DNA of 64,000 nucleotides from Haloglomus salinum (GCF_024298825.1 NZ_CP101153.1:4030001-4094000), one strand, 5' to 3'. Shown: positions 25,070 to 33,334, counted from the stretch's first letter. Made by a program: numbers and translations. The notes: generated by a model from the letters alone, not told the origin.

Positions 25070-26863
25070 TCAGAGCGTCCCGGGGAACGATTCCAGCCCG
25101 GTGACCGGGTTGGACGCACCGGACGTGGACGACGACGCTGCCGCGAGACCGTCGGTCCCCTTCACGGGAATCCGAACCTCCGAGCCGTCGTTGTCGATGC
25201 TGACGCCCGCCGACGTGCGCGAGTTGAAGTACGCGATGTCGGTCGTCGAGAGGGTGACACGAAGCGTCTCGCCCGCCTCGAACTGGCGCTGGACGCCGGC
25301 CAGTTCGAACGAGATGTCCTGCGGTTCGCCAACCGGCCCCTCGACGCGGTAGGGCGTCGACTGGTTGTAGAGGAGTTCCGCGTTCCCCGCCGAATCGACG
25401 TGGTAGACCTTCGCGAAGACGAGCGGGTCGCGCCCCAGCGGCGTCACGTTCAGCGTGATTTCGGGCACGCCCAGGAGCTCCATCTCCTCCTCGACCGGGA
25501 AGTCGAAGTCAGCGAACGTCCCCGGCGCGTAGTCGTCGTTGCACTGGACGAGAATCTCGGAGTTGGAGCCGCCGACCGGGCCACCGGCGAGGTCGGTCGT
25601 CCCGCTACTGGCGTTCGTGGCCTCGGCCAGCGTCCGGGACGGACCCTCGGCCGCGCTCGGAAGCGCGTCCGCCTCGGCGAACGCCTCGGCCTCCTGCTGC
25701 CAGTAGGTGACCTCGGCGAGGTCGGCCCGTTTGCCGCCGGCGACGTGCTCGGTCATCCAGTCGAGCGCCATCGCGTCGATCTCCCCCTGCTCGAGCGGCG
25801 CCTGCTGCTCCAGCGAGTGGCCACCGCGGATGAACACCATCCGGCTGTCCTGCCCGCCGCCCTCCAGCAGTTCGTGGTTCCGAACCGCCTCGGTCGCGGT
25901 GAACAGCGTGTCGTTCCAGCCGGTGATGAGCAGCGACGGCGGCGCGTTCTCCGCGAGCCCGGCCGCCTTCGTCGACGGCGAGCGGAGCCTGAAGAACGAC
26001 CGGGCCGCCGGCGAGAACTCGTTGGTCGCGACGCTCTCGGTGTAGAACTTGTACAGCCGCGGGTCGACGCCGTTCCGGACGTCGCGCGCGTCGATATCGT
26101 TGTCGCTGTCGCCGCCCGTCTCGATGTCACGCGAGCCCTGCGCGCCGAACTCCTGCAGGATAGTCGTCCAGCCCGCCTTGATGCCGCCGTTCGGGGCCAG
26201 CGAGTAGGTCAGGTCGTTCCACGCCCACCGTGGGACGATGGCGTCGAGCCGGTCGTCGACCGCAGCGAGGTTGAGCTGGATACCGCCGGCGTAGGAGAGT
26301 CCGTCCATGCCGACCTTGATGGACGGTCCGGAGCCGGGGTTGTCCACGTCGCGCGTGCCGTTCCGGCCACCGTCCGACTCGTCACCCTGCACGAGCAGGC
26401 CGGAGCTCTCGCAACCGACGTCCGCCTGACGTGCGTAGCCCAGCCAGTCGAGGAGCGACTGCGCATCCTTGACCTCCTTCGGCCCGTTGACGCCGACCTC
26501 GCCGTCGGACTCGCCGAAGCCACGCGAGTCGTAGGTGAGGACGACGAAGCCCGCTTCCGCGTATTTCGTTCCCGTCCGGACGAGCGCTGCATCCTCCTTG
26601 TCGCTCCCGTAACCGTGCGTCATCAGGACAGCCGGCGCCGGGCCCTTCGTATCCGGCAGGTAGAGCTGCGTCGCCAGTTCCTTCCCGTCCCACGTCTCGA
26701 TGCGCTTCGTCACCGTCTCGACCTGCTCGCTGGCCGCCGCCGCGTTCGTGACGCTCGTCCCGAGCGCGCCCGCCGCGAGTAATGTCGTCGTCGCACCTTT
26801 CAGAAACGAGCGTCGGCCCGTCCCACCCGACCCACCACGGGCTCGCTGCCTGTCCTGTTCCAT
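25070..26863 (-). CDS. Tat-exported S15/CocE-type serine hydrolase
   Basis: A 597-residue alpha/beta hydrolase of the X-Pro dipeptidyl-peptidase/cocaine-esterase type (CocE/NonD). Twin-arginine signal TGRRSFLKGA with a hydrophobic core to about residue 45. The nucleophile is Ser190 in GLSYAGG (GxSYxG), the acid is Asp in ITGWNDTLF and the base His in RGGHSLEQQ. The C-terminal 200 residues are a PepX-C jelly-roll. It should act outside the cell on a peptide or ester; substrate unknown. A codon at 26872 would add three residues (MYG). It shares a short divergent promoter region with the PAC2 gene. Confidence 0.9.
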   Translation of the reverse strand: MEQDRQRARGGSGGTGRRSFLKGATTTLLAAGALGTSVTNAAAASEQVETVTKRIETWDGKELATQLYLPDTKGPAPAVLMTHGYGSDKEDAALVRTGTKYAEAGFVVLTYDSRGFGESDGEVGVNGPKEVKDAQSLLDWLGYARQADVGCESSGLLVQGDESDGGRNGTRDVDNPGSGPSIKVGMDGLSYAGGIQLNLAAVDDRLDAIVPRWAWNDLTYSLAPNGGIKAGWTTILQEFGAQGSRDIETGGDSDNDIDARDVRNGVDPRLYKFYTESVATNEFSPAARSFFRLRSPSTKAAGLAENAPPSLLITGWNDTLFTATEAVRNHELLEGGGQDSRMVFIRGGHSLEQQAPLEQGEIDAMALDWMTEHVAGGKRADLAEVTYWQQEAEAFAEADALPSAAEGPSRTLAEATNASSGTTDLAGGPVGGSNSEILVQCNDDYAPGTFADFDFPVEEEMELLGVPEITLNVTPLGRDPLVFAKVYHVDSAGNAELLYNQSTPYRVEGPVGEPQDISFELAGVQRQFEAGETLRVTLSTTDIAYFNSRTSAGVSIDNDGSEVRIPVKGTDGLAAASSSTSGASNPVTGLESFPGTL

Positions 26864-26975
26864 ACCATACAATGCCGTACACCAACATAAAGGGAAATTG
26901 ACAGTCCCGTCAAAACGTCGGCCGGCGCGGCGCGCCCCCCCTCACGTTGAAGCCCCTGCCGAGCGACGCGCCGGT

Positions 26976-27710
26976 ATGGCACACGTCGACATCGAGGCCG
27001 ACATCGACCTGACCGGCGCGACGCTCGTAGAAGGACTCCCCGGGGCCGGACTCGTCGGAAAGATCGCCGCCGACCACCTCGTCGACACGTTCGAGATGCC
27101 CTGCGTGGGGGGACTCCACTGCGACGGGATTCCCGAGGTGGCCGTCTACCACAGCGACGATTCCGAACTCATGCCGCCGGTCCGGTTCTACGCCGACGCG
27201 GACCAGGACCTGCTCGTTCTCCAGAGCGACATCCCCGTCTCTCCCCAGCGGGCCACCGGCTTCGCCGACTGCGTGACGAGTTTCGTCGTCGAACACGACA
27301 TCACGCCGTTCTACCTCAGCGGCCTCCCCGGGGAGAAAGACGGTACCCCGGAGCTGTACGGCGTCGCGTCCGGTGACGCTGGAGGCCGCCTCGACGAGGC
27401 CGGCATCGTCCCGCCACGGCAGGGCGGCCTGGTCAGCGGCCCCACCGGCGCGCTCCTCTCGCAGGCACAGCGCCAGGACCTCGACGCTGTCGGCCTCATC
27501 GTCGAGACGGAGGCGCAGTTCCCCGACCCCGAATCCTCCCGCGTCATCATCTCCGGCGGCATCGAGCCCCTCACCGACCTCGAGGTCCCGACAGAGAACC
27601 TCGTCGAGCGTGCCGAGGAGATCCGCGAGGCCCGGGAACAGCTCGCCCAGCAGATGCAGCAGGCCGACGAGGAGTCGAGCCAGGCACAGCCGCTTCGAGG
27701 GTTCCAGTAG
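26976..27710 (+). CDS. PAC2-family (proteasome assembly chaperone-like) protein
   Basis: A 244-residue protein with a PAC2 fold: it starts MAHVDIEADIDLTGATLVEG, continues LPGAGLVGKIAADHLV, and has the central ATGFADCVTSFV block and a C-terminal helix with IREAREQLAQQMQQ. In archaea PAC2 proteins are thought to help assemble the 20S proteasome; some remain uncharacterised. ATG 26976 is supported by a GTTGAAG box about 27 bp upstream. No proteasome genes are nearby. Confidence 0.88.
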   Translation: MAHVDIEADIDLTGATLVEGLPGAGLVGKIAADHLVDTFEMPCVGGLHCDGIPEVAVYHSDDSELMPPVRFYADADQDLLVLQSDIPVSPQRATGFADCVTSFVVEHDITPFYLSGLPGEKDGTPELYGVASGDAGGRLDEAGIVPPRQGGLVSGPTGALLSQAQRQDLDAVGLIVETEAQFPDPESSRVIISGGIEPLTDLEVPTENLVERAEEIREAREQLAQQMQQADEESSQAQPLRGFQ

Positions 27711-27725
27711 CGCTTCGTTCGAGCG

Positions 27726-27777
27726 TTTTTGCGGTTCGAGTTCGCTGGCTGCGCCAGCGAACCGCTCACCGCAAAAA
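27726..27777. terminator. Nested T-tract hairpin after the PAC2 gene
   Basis: TTTTTGCGG (27726-27734) pairs with CCGCAAAAA (27769-27777). Inside, TTCGCTGGC (27741-27749) pairs with GCCAGCGAA (27753-27761) around a 3-base loop. It begins 16 bases after the PAC2 stop codon and has the same plan as 2129-2180. Confidence 0.6.
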
Positions 27778-27793
27778 ACGTTCAGAAAACCGG

Positions 27794-27818
27794 CCGCGCC
27801 TCGCTACGCTCGGCGCGG
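27794..27818. repeat. REP-like inverted repeat
   Basis: CCGCGCC (27794-27800) and GGCGCGG (27812-27818) flank TCGCTACGCTC, whose reverse complement GAGCGTAGCGA differs by one base from the loop GAGCGCAGCGA of the inverted repeat at 2054-2076. The two are copies of the same small element in opposite orientation. Confidence 0.6.
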
Positions 27819-28099
27819 TGAACGGTACGCCTGCGGCGCGCCGACGCACGTCCGGTTCCCTGAGCCGCTTTCCGCTACAGGACGTGCCTGGTCCATCGGC
27901 CGCGTATACAACTGAAACCACAAATTACATGATAATCATAGGAACAAATAATAAATGCCGAGTATTTTTGACATATTTAGGATGCATTGAATTTGTATCC
28001 CGTATCCACCCCCTGTCAATGACCGGGGCTATCGGTTCGTCGTGACCGATGAGCGCGGGCGAGGGGACTGTGGTCGGCGGTCCCGTCCCGCTGCCCGTC

Positions 28100-28963
28100 T
28101 CAGTCCGTCGTCACGCGCACCCGGTAGAACCCGGCGAGCGTCATGACGTGGTCGAACTCCCGGAGGCGGGACCTGTCGTGTCCGGTGTAGTCCGTGAGCG
28201 GTCGTTCCGCTTCCGCGCGGGCGTCGGCGGCGATGGTGTCGGGCTGGTTTACCGTCGCGAGCGAGAGCGTCCGGTCGGCGCCGTCGACGGACGAGAACCG
28301 CAGGGCGACGTAGTAGTCGCAGGGCGGCGTGATGGTCGGCACGTCCGGGTGGACCCGGTAGGTGGTGCCGTCCCGCCGGACCCACAGCTCGGGATAGCTG
28401 CCGTCGCCCTGCCGGCCCTCGCGCCTGATGTACTGGTAGGGCCGGTTCTGCGGCGGGAGGTCGACGGCCATCCCGTCCAGAATCCGCCCGACCGGGTCGC
28501 GGACGGCCGCCGGGAGGTCAGCGAACCGGTGGACCGTCGTGTCCTCGGGAGGTGTGGCCTGTGCGGCCCGGTACTGGACGATGTAGTGGCCGCCGGTATC
28601 GCCCTCGACCGCGTAGCTGCCGGACAGGTCGCCGGCGTGGCGGAGCCGGACCGTCCAGCCCGGCTGGACCGGCGAGCGGCCGCAGTCCTCGGGTCGGATT
28701 CTCCCGCGAGCAGTATCGCCACTCGCGGCCGTCCGGAGCCAGTCTCGCCACTGCCCGGGGAGGACCAGCGCGCGCTCGCCCGTCGGCAGGTCGTCCGTCC
28801 CGACGTACTCGTAGGTGACCGTCGCCCCGGCGTCGGTGGGCGACGTGTCGGTCGGGGAATCCGTGGGCGCATCGTCGCCATCAGCGGGCGAACCGGAGGA
28901 GAACGGACTCGTACATCCGGCGGTCGCTGCCAGCATCGCGAGGTAGGCACGTCTGGAGGGCAT
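28100..28963 (-). CDS. Tat lipoprotein of unknown function
   Basis: A 287-residue lipoprotein with SRRAYLAML (twin-arginine), lipobox ATAGC and a Ser/Thr/Asp/Pro-rich linker (residues 20-45). The globular part (about 46-287) is rich in Arg and Tyr with strands such as VTYEYVGTDDL, HYIVQYRAAQ and YVALRFSSVDG. No domain recognised. The stop lies in a region convergent with the PAC2 gene; a GACGTTTTTCC stretch about 27 bp upstream of the ATG could be its promoter. Confidence 0.78.
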   Translation of the reverse strand: MPSRRAYLAMLAATAGCTSPFSSGSPADGDDAPTDSPTDTSPTDAGATVTYEYVGTDDLPTGERALVLPGQWRDWLRTAASGDTARGRIRPEDCGRSPVQPGWTVRLRHAGDLSGSYAVEGDTGGHYIVQYRAAQATPPEDTTVHRFADLPAAVRDPVGRILDGMAVDLPPQNRPYQYIRREGRQGDGSYPELWVRRDGTTYRVHPDVPTITPPCDYYVALRFSSVDGADRTLSLATVNQPDTIAADARAEAERPLTDYTGHDRSRLREFDHVMTLAGFYRVRVTTD

Positions 28964-29157
28964 ATCCGCCGGATGACGGTGTGCGGAAAAACGTCTTCTG
29001 GATGCTCAAAGGGGTGCTTGTTTCTGGGGCCGGGACTCGCTTTCCGCCAGGGGATTTCGGCCGGGAGAGAGCCTTCACTTCGGGGTGAACGGCGGGTCCT
29101 GTGGGGTCGAGTCCTCCGTCTCCCGGCTGCAGGGCTCGGCACGCCGGAACGCCCACC

Positions 29158-29841
29158 TCAGAGCAGCCCGCCGATACTCCGGAGCAGGTTCACCACTCCC
29201 CAGAAGAGCCCGCTGACGACGCCCCGACCACCGATCCGGATGTCGCGGGACGCCAGCGCCTCGCGGAACGCGACCCCCGGTGAGTCGGCGGTGGCGATGC
29301 GGTCGAACGTCTCCTTGTCCGTGGTCATCCGGATCGAGGCGTCGCTTCGGGCGCCCGCGCGCAGGTCCTCGATGCGGTTGTCCCCGGTCAGCCGGAACGA
29401 GAAGACCGCCGTCTCCCCGTCCGCGGTGGTCACGTGGAAGTTGACCACGTTGTCGGTGGCCAGTCCCCCGGCGAGCCCCAGTTCGGGCTGCTCATCATTG
29501 TAGGCCGTGGTGACCGACGAGACCCGCAGGTAGAACCGGCTGCCGAACGTCGTGTCCGGCGACTCGACCGGGCTCCCGAGGGCGTCGCCGCCCTCCCGGA
29601 CGCCGTCGCCGGCCACTGCGCCGGGGTCGGCGGTCGCGTTGCCTTCCTGTGCGACCACGGCGCCGGCCGGTGTGGCCCCGCCGCTGGCCACACCACCGGC
29701 CAGGAGGAGCAGCACGCAGCTCACCACCACGAGACCAGGATGCGTGCGCCGACTCGAGTTCACACCCGTCCTTCGGGCGAGACCACCATCAATCGCCGAC
29801 TCCCTTTGGCCGAATCCGGGCCATTTCAGCACTGTTTTCAT
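29158..29841 (-). CDS. Secreted protein with SCP2-like domain
   Basis: A 227-residue protein with one hydrophobic segment (about 33-50, ending near VAQEGN) after a basic N-terminus. The C-terminal half, with DASIRMTTDKETFDRIA, then GVAFREALASRDIRIGG and a hydrophobic end VVSGLFWGVVNLL, resembles the lipid-binding SCP2 fold, here apparently outside the cell. That assignment is by eye and moderate. ATG 29841 is chosen as the closest start before the hydrophobic segment. It is 43 bp downstream of the membrane regulator gene and probably co-transcribed with it. Confidence 0.7.
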   Translation of the reverse strand: MKTVLKWPGFGQRESAIDGGLARRTGVNSSRRTHPGLVVVSCVLLLLAGGVASGGATPAGAVVAQEGNATADPGAVAGDGVREGGDALGSPVESPDTTFGSRFYLRVSSVTTAYNDEQPELGLAGGLATDNVVNFHVTTADGETAVFSFRLTGDNRIEDLRAGARSDASIRMTTDKETFDRIATADSPGVAFREALASRDIRIGGRGVVSGLFWGVVNLLRSIGGLL

Positions 29842-29884
29842 CGCCGAAACGGTCCGTTTACCGGTTGCTGTCCCGCGACTCCGG

Positions 29885-31015
29885 TCAGACATCCATCTCC
29901 CCCGGCAGTGAGAGCACGTTCTCGCGGCCGATGCGGTACACCTCGATGGTCCCCTCATCCTGCATCTCGTTGACGACCTGGCTCGTCTTGGTCTCGGACC
30001 AGCCAAGCTCGCTCACCACCTCCTGCTGTTTCATCCGCCCCCCTCGCGACTCCAGCAGGTCGAGGACACGTTCGGGGTCGCTGAGGAGCTCTTCGGGAAC
30101 CGCCGCCGCAGCGCCGTCACCGTCGCCGGACGGCTCCTCGGTCGCCGACTCCTCGGCCGCGGTGGCTGGGTCGTCCGCAGTGGACGGGTCGTCCGGTGTG
30201 GTCCCGGTGCGGTCCTCCGACGAAGGCCACGGCAGCAGACGCCCGTCGGGGTCGCGTCGGCGCCACCAGTACACGCCGACACCCCCGGCGCCGGTAGCCG
30301 CGACGAGGCCGACGACGGCCCCGATGGTCGCGAGCGTATCGGGGGCGAGGAGTGGACCGCCACCGACGGTGACCCGTGGCTCGTAGGGCGCGAACTCGAC
30401 CGGACCTCGCCAGACGACCGCCCTGTCGCGCCAGGTATCTGGGTCCGGGCTGACCTGCTTCGCGTCGAACCCGGCGGGCCACTGCACCACGAGTCGGGTG
30501 TCCGCGTCCGAGAGCGGCAGCCGGGTGATGGCGTCGCCGATGACCATCCGCCCACCCGACCGGGAGGCGAAGCCGGTCCACACGAACCGGTACACCACCA
30601 CGCCCTCCCCGGTCGGGAGCTCCCTGGCCTGGACGGTGACGTTCCGGATCTCCATCGACCGCCCGGTCCGGCTGGCGGCGACCTCGGCGGCCTCGGCCAT
30701 CATCTCCCGGTAGGGGCCGGTGTACTGGAGCGGCCGGGCCTCGATGCGGTCGTCGACGGTCTCGAACCGCGACCGCGTCTCCTCGTCGTCCAGGGCGACA
30801 CGGTAGCCGACCTCCCAGACCGCCGAGCCGTCGGGCTGGACGGCGATGCGGATGGCGGTGGTGTCCGCCGCCAGCCCGCTGGTGTTGCGCTGGACGGCGG
30901 GGACGCTGTCGGTGGTGCTTCCCCCCGGATTCGGGGACGGCGACCCCCCGGCGACGGTGGCCAGCAGTGCTACCACCAGCAGGGCCAGCACGGTCGAACC
31001 GCGGTAGCGGTCCAT
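29885..31015 (-). CDS. Membrane-anchored winged-helix regulator
   Basis: A 376-residue haloarchaeal protein with a signal peptide (residues 8-25), an extracellular beta-domain (about 50-225), one membrane helix (about 228-250, ending YWWRRRD) and an acidic linker. It ends in a cytoplasmic winged-helix domain (about 305-376) with RGGRMKQQEVVSELGWSETK, then TSQVVNEMQDEGTIEVYR, an MarR/DUF7343-like fold. Such one-component proteins are thought to sense an external signal and act on DNA directly. It sits first in a likely operon with the SCP2-like gene, which could be its target or partner. Confidence 0.85.
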   Translation of the reverse strand: MDRYRGSTVLALLVVALLATVAGGSPSPNPGGSTTDSVPAVQRNTSGLAADTTAIRIAVQPDGSAVWEVGYRVALDDEETRSRFETVDDRIEARPLQYTGPYREMMAEAAEVAASRTGRSMEIRNVTVQARELPTGEGVVVYRFVWTGFASRSGGRMVIGDAITRLPLSDADTRLVVQWPAGFDAKQVSPDPDTWRDRAVVWRGPVEFAPYEPRVTVGGGPLLAPDTLATIGAVVGLVAATGAGGVGVYWWRRRDPDGRLLPWPSSEDRTGTTPDDPSTADDPATAAEESATEEPSGDGDGAAAAVPEELLSDPERVLDLLESRGGRMKQQEVVSELGWSETKTSQVVNEMQDEGTIEVYRIGRENVLSLPGEMDV

Positions 31016-31225
31016 CCTCCTTCTACCGGGGCATTACCAGCCGCTCTCATAATCCCTCGGTCGGCCGTCGGGACTGGGAGCGTCCGAACCGGCGGCGCCG
31101 GACCGGGAGCATCGCCCTGAGCCGGGATGTCCGATGACTTCCCCAACTGCGCGCGAGGCCGAACGCCGTCCGGTTCACCACGGCGGTGCTCCCCCGTCAC
31201 AACCGAGGGCGAAATTCTAGTATTT

Positions 31226-31284
31226 GAATCCAGCGACTGTTTTGACGAGAATCCGGCAAGGATTCACGAGAATCGCACGACGTG
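31226..31284. promoter_or_regulatory. Cluster of GAATC motifs, candidate operator
   Basis: ACGAGAATC occurs at 31255-31263 and again, identical, at 31276-31284, a 21-bp (two helical turns) spacing. An extra GAATC lies at 31226-31230, and GATTC at 31271-31275 forms an inverted repeat with the last copy. All sit 60-120 bp upstream of the TTTATA box of the fibre cluster. A regulator site is inference from arrangement only. Confidence 0.4.
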
Positions 31285-31346
31285 GAGGGTATCAAATCCG
31301 GACAAATCCACGCGGAACCGCCTCGATTCACCACCAGCGCCGGGGA

Positions 31347-31352
31347 TTTATA
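31347..31352 (+). promoter_or_regulatory. TATA box of the surface-fibre cluster
   Basis: TTTATA within CGGGGATTTATACAG is the only good archaeal TATA-like hexamer before the four-gene cluster. It would start transcription about 31376, giving a leader of roughly 95 bases before the ATG at 31472. Confidence 0.55.
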
Positions 31353-31471
31353 CAGAACTCCAGGGGGCATGTGCAGTCACGATGCGAGGAACCGCATCGG
31401 CACGCTCCGGTCCTGTCACGGCGGTCACGGCCCGGTCGACGGGTGCGGATGCGTGCACACGGAGACAGCCC

Positions 31472-31636
31472 ATGACCCGGAACCACGAACCGAAGTTCGA
31501 CACGGACGAACCGCACACGACCGACGACCAGTACGCGAGCTTCTCGACCGAGGCGGGGCTCGTCATGTACGACCCCGACGACCCGGACGCGTGGCTCGAG
31601 GCCGACACCACCATCGACCCCGCGGAGGTGGCGTAG
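31472..31636 (+). CDS. Small acidic protein, DUF7331-like
   Basis: A 54-residue protein (starts MTRNHEPKFDTDEPHTTDDQ, contains YASFSTEAGLVMYDPDDPDAWL) matching a small haloarchaeal family remembered as DUF7331, defined by a Y.SF...GLV.YD...AW...D pattern. It is soluble and of unknown function. Its stop TAG is directly followed by the ATG of the next gene, so it is first in the cluster. In this setting it may be a small regulator or a chaperone. Confidence 0.7.
   Translation: MTRNHEPKFDTDEPHTTDDQYASFSTEAGLVMYDPDDPDAWLEADTTIDPAEVA
31624..31630 (+). promoter_or_regulatory. Shine-Dalgarno site for the lipoprotein at 31637
   Basis: GGAGGTG, complementary to the archaeal 16S rRNA 3' end, 6 bases before ATG 31637. 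It lies inside the upstream small gene and supports coupled translation. Confidence 0.65.
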
Positions 31637-32821
31637 ATGTCTCGAGACGACGCCACCACGGGCGGCACGTCGCGGCGGAGCGTGCTCAAGACGCTGGGCG
31701 CGGCCGGCGCGGCCGGCGCCGTCGGCCTGGCCGGCTGCAGCGAGGTCGCGGCACGGGAGTACGAGGCGGCCCCGGTCGCGCTGGACGCCGCCGCCGAGGA
31801 GCGGGGCTTCCACGCCGTCGACGTCGGCAGCTGGGAGGAGACTCGCAGCGCCGAGGCGCTCGGCATGGAGGTCGACGCGACGCTGACGAACCAATACGCC
31901 GCCTACGGGGGCCAGGATGCCCACCTGGGGCTGGTCGCGATGCCCGCGGTCGAGGAGGGCGGGGAGGCCCTGAACCCGCTCGCTGAGCGACCGCTCCCCG
32001 ACCTGGTCGACTCCGCTGCCGCCCGGTCGCTGCTCCGCCGGCTCAACATCGAGCCCGAGGGGGAGCTGGCATGGCGGCGCGGCCCGGAGCGGCTCGGAGT
32101 CCGTGAGACCGCCTTCCTCGGCCGGGAGGCCCGTGCGATGGCGTTCACCGGAACCACCGGCGGCGGCGAGGAGGTCCTGCTCCACGTCGCTCGCATCCGC
32201 CACGAGGGCGACGCCGTCTTCGGCGTCCGGGTCGATACCCGGCCCCTCGAACGCGACCAGGAGCGCGCCACGCCGACGGATGGCGGCAGCGAGGACGAAG
32301 ACGGCTCCATGGACTCGGGCTCCGGCGGCGGCTGGTCGCCCCCCGAGGCCTGGGAGCGCTTCGATATCGGTCTCGGACACGGCGAGCGCATCGACCCCTG
32401 CGCCGGTACGCCCGGTCGCTGGGTCGAGATCACCAAGCCCGAGGACCGTGGGCTCGTCACGCTGGACGGCTCGACGAGCGGCGGCTACCAGTTCCCAATC
32501 GAGTACGACGGCGGGAAGCCGTACGCCGAGGTGACCGCCGAGGCCGACACGGGGAAGGTCCTCGGGGTCTGCGGCGGGTGGCCGGACGACTTCGACCACT
32601 ACGAGTGGAGTTACCGTCGCATCAGCCAGCACAGGGGGCACTGCGGGCCGACGCTGAACAGGTGGATCTCCGCTGGCACGGGGACCTCGGTGACCATGCC
32701 GCTGGAGGACTGCGCGTGCGGGTTCACGATCTACGAGATCCGCGTCGAGGCGTACGACTCGCAGGGCAACGTCGCCTCCAGCGACACCATCCGCTACAAC
32801 GTCAACGTGTGGGGGTGCTGA
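31637..32821 (+). CDS. Tat lipoprotein, DUF6517-like domain plus Cys-rich Ig/PKD-like domain
   Basis: A 394-residue lipoprotein. TSRRSVLKTLG is the twin-arginine motif and GLAGC the lipobox. Residues 35-210 look like the haloarchaeal DUF6517 family (A.L...A...RGF...DVGSWE, LTNQYAAY, LGLVAMPAVE). After a Gly/Ser/Asp linker (about 215-235) comes a domain with PKD or Ig-like strands (YEIRVEAYDSQGNVASS) and an unusual set of seven cysteines: DPCAG, GVCGG, GHCGP, DCAC and the C-terminal WGC, apart from the lipid-anchored one. Disulfides are likely if they are exposed outside. It is second in the fibre cluster, with a Shine-Dalgarno 6 bases upstream. Confidence 0.8.
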   Translation: MSRDDATTGGTSRRSVLKTLGAAGAAGAVGLAGCSEVAAREYEAAPVALDAAAEERGFHAVDVGSWEETRSAEALGMEVDATLTNQYAAYGGQDAHLGLVAMPAVEEGGEALNPLAERPLPDLVDSAAARSLLRRLNIEPEGELAWRRGPERLGVRETAFLGREARAMAFTGTTGGGEEVLLHVARIRHEGDAVFGVRVDTRPLERDQERATPTDGGSEDEDGSMDSGSGGGWSPPEAWERFDIGLGHGERIDPCAGTPGRWVEITKPEDRGLVTLDGSTSGGYQFPIEYDGGKPYAEVTAEADTGKVLGVCGGWPDDFDHYEWSYRRISQHRGHCGPTLNRWISAGTGTSVTMPLEDCACGFTIYEIRVEAYDSQGNVASSDTIRYNVNVWGC

Positions 32822-32849
32822 GATGACGGACTCGCGACCTCCCCGGCAC

Positions 32850-32857
32850 GGAGGTGA
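32850..32857 (+). promoter_or_regulatory. Shine-Dalgarno site deciding the GTG start at 32864
   Basis: GGAGGTGA, a full match to the 16S rRNA 3' end, 6 bases before GTG 32864. It decides for this GTG over the ATG at 32823, which opens only a 14-codon frame. Confidence 0.75.
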
Positions 32858-32863
32858 CCAGGC

Positions 32864-33322
32864 GTGACCGACGAGGCCGACACCACGGTCTCCGGCGAGA
32901 CCTCCGACAGCCGGGTCGCGCTGAGCCGGCGGCAACTGCTGGCCGGGACCGCCGCGGGCGCCGTCGTGCTGGCCGGCTGCTACACCGCCGTCACCGAGCT
33001 GGACGACGGGGCCGGTGAGTCCGGCGGAGGCGGCACGCCGACCCCGACGTTCGGCTACGGCGGGTCGCCGGACGGCGGGGACGCCTCCTCGACCGGGACC
33101 CCGGACCAGCGTGGCGAGTGGACCCCCGGGGCCACCGAGACGGGGACCCGCCCCGACATCGACTGGCCCACGGACACCCCGACGGCGACAGCGACACCCA
33201 GTCCCACGCCGTCACCGACCCCCAGTCCGACCCCGACGGCGACGCCCACGTCGCCCCCGATTCAGGACGACTTCGGCGAGCAACGCTACGGCGAGTACGG
33301 CTACGGGGGCGTCGGCCCGTAA
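32864..33322 (+). CDS. Tat lipoprotein with Pro/Thr stalk, fibre-cluster member
   Basis: A 152-residue protein with twin-arginine SRRQLLAGT, lipobox LAGC (about residue 36) and then almost no globular domain. Residues 45-105 are Gly/Ser/Thr/Asp-rich, 106-132 are a PTPSPTPSPTP-type stalk, and the tail ends in a Tyr/Gly-rich EQRYGEYGYGGVGP. It looks like a lipid-anchored spacer or adaptor presenting a short C-terminal peptide, just before the fibre gene (24 bp apart). The start codon is GTG, chosen for its Shine-Dalgarno. Confidence 0.78.
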   Translation: MTDEADTTVSGETSDSRVALSRRQLLAGTAAGAVVLAGCYTAVTELDDGAGESGGGGTPTPTFGYGGSPDGGDASSTGTPDQRGEWTPGATETGTRPDIDWPTDTPTATATPSPTPSPTPSPTPTATPTSPPIQDDFGEQRYGEYGYGGVGP

Positions 33323-33334
33323 TCCGGCGCACAC

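Larger units (their letters stand above)
27711..28099. other. Gene-free region: terminator hairpin plus AT-rich tract
   Basis: No coding frame is credible. The first 110 bp carry a T-tract hairpin (27726-27777) and a GC-rich inverted repeat (27794-27818). Bases 27905-28020 are strongly AT-rich for this genome and contain no clear gene. The rest is the end of the convergent lipoprotein gene's flank. Confidence 0.7.
31016..31471. other. Gene-free upstream region of the fibre cluster
   Basis: 456 bp with no convincing gene between a minus-strand regulator and the four-gene cluster. The left 130 bp must hold the regulator's promoter. An AT-richer core (31210-31290) has four GAATC/GATTC elements, and 31347-31352 holds a TTTATA box. 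The segment 31353-31471 would be a 5' leader if transcription starts about 31376; an in-frame ATG at 31382 could extend the first protein by 30 low-quality residues. Confidence 0.65.

Noticed and set aside
31127-31636. Longer version of the first fibre-cluster protein starting upstream
   Set aside because: The residues before MTRNHEP are low-quality and rich in Cys, Arg and Ser, and the TATA box at 31347 lies inside that extension.
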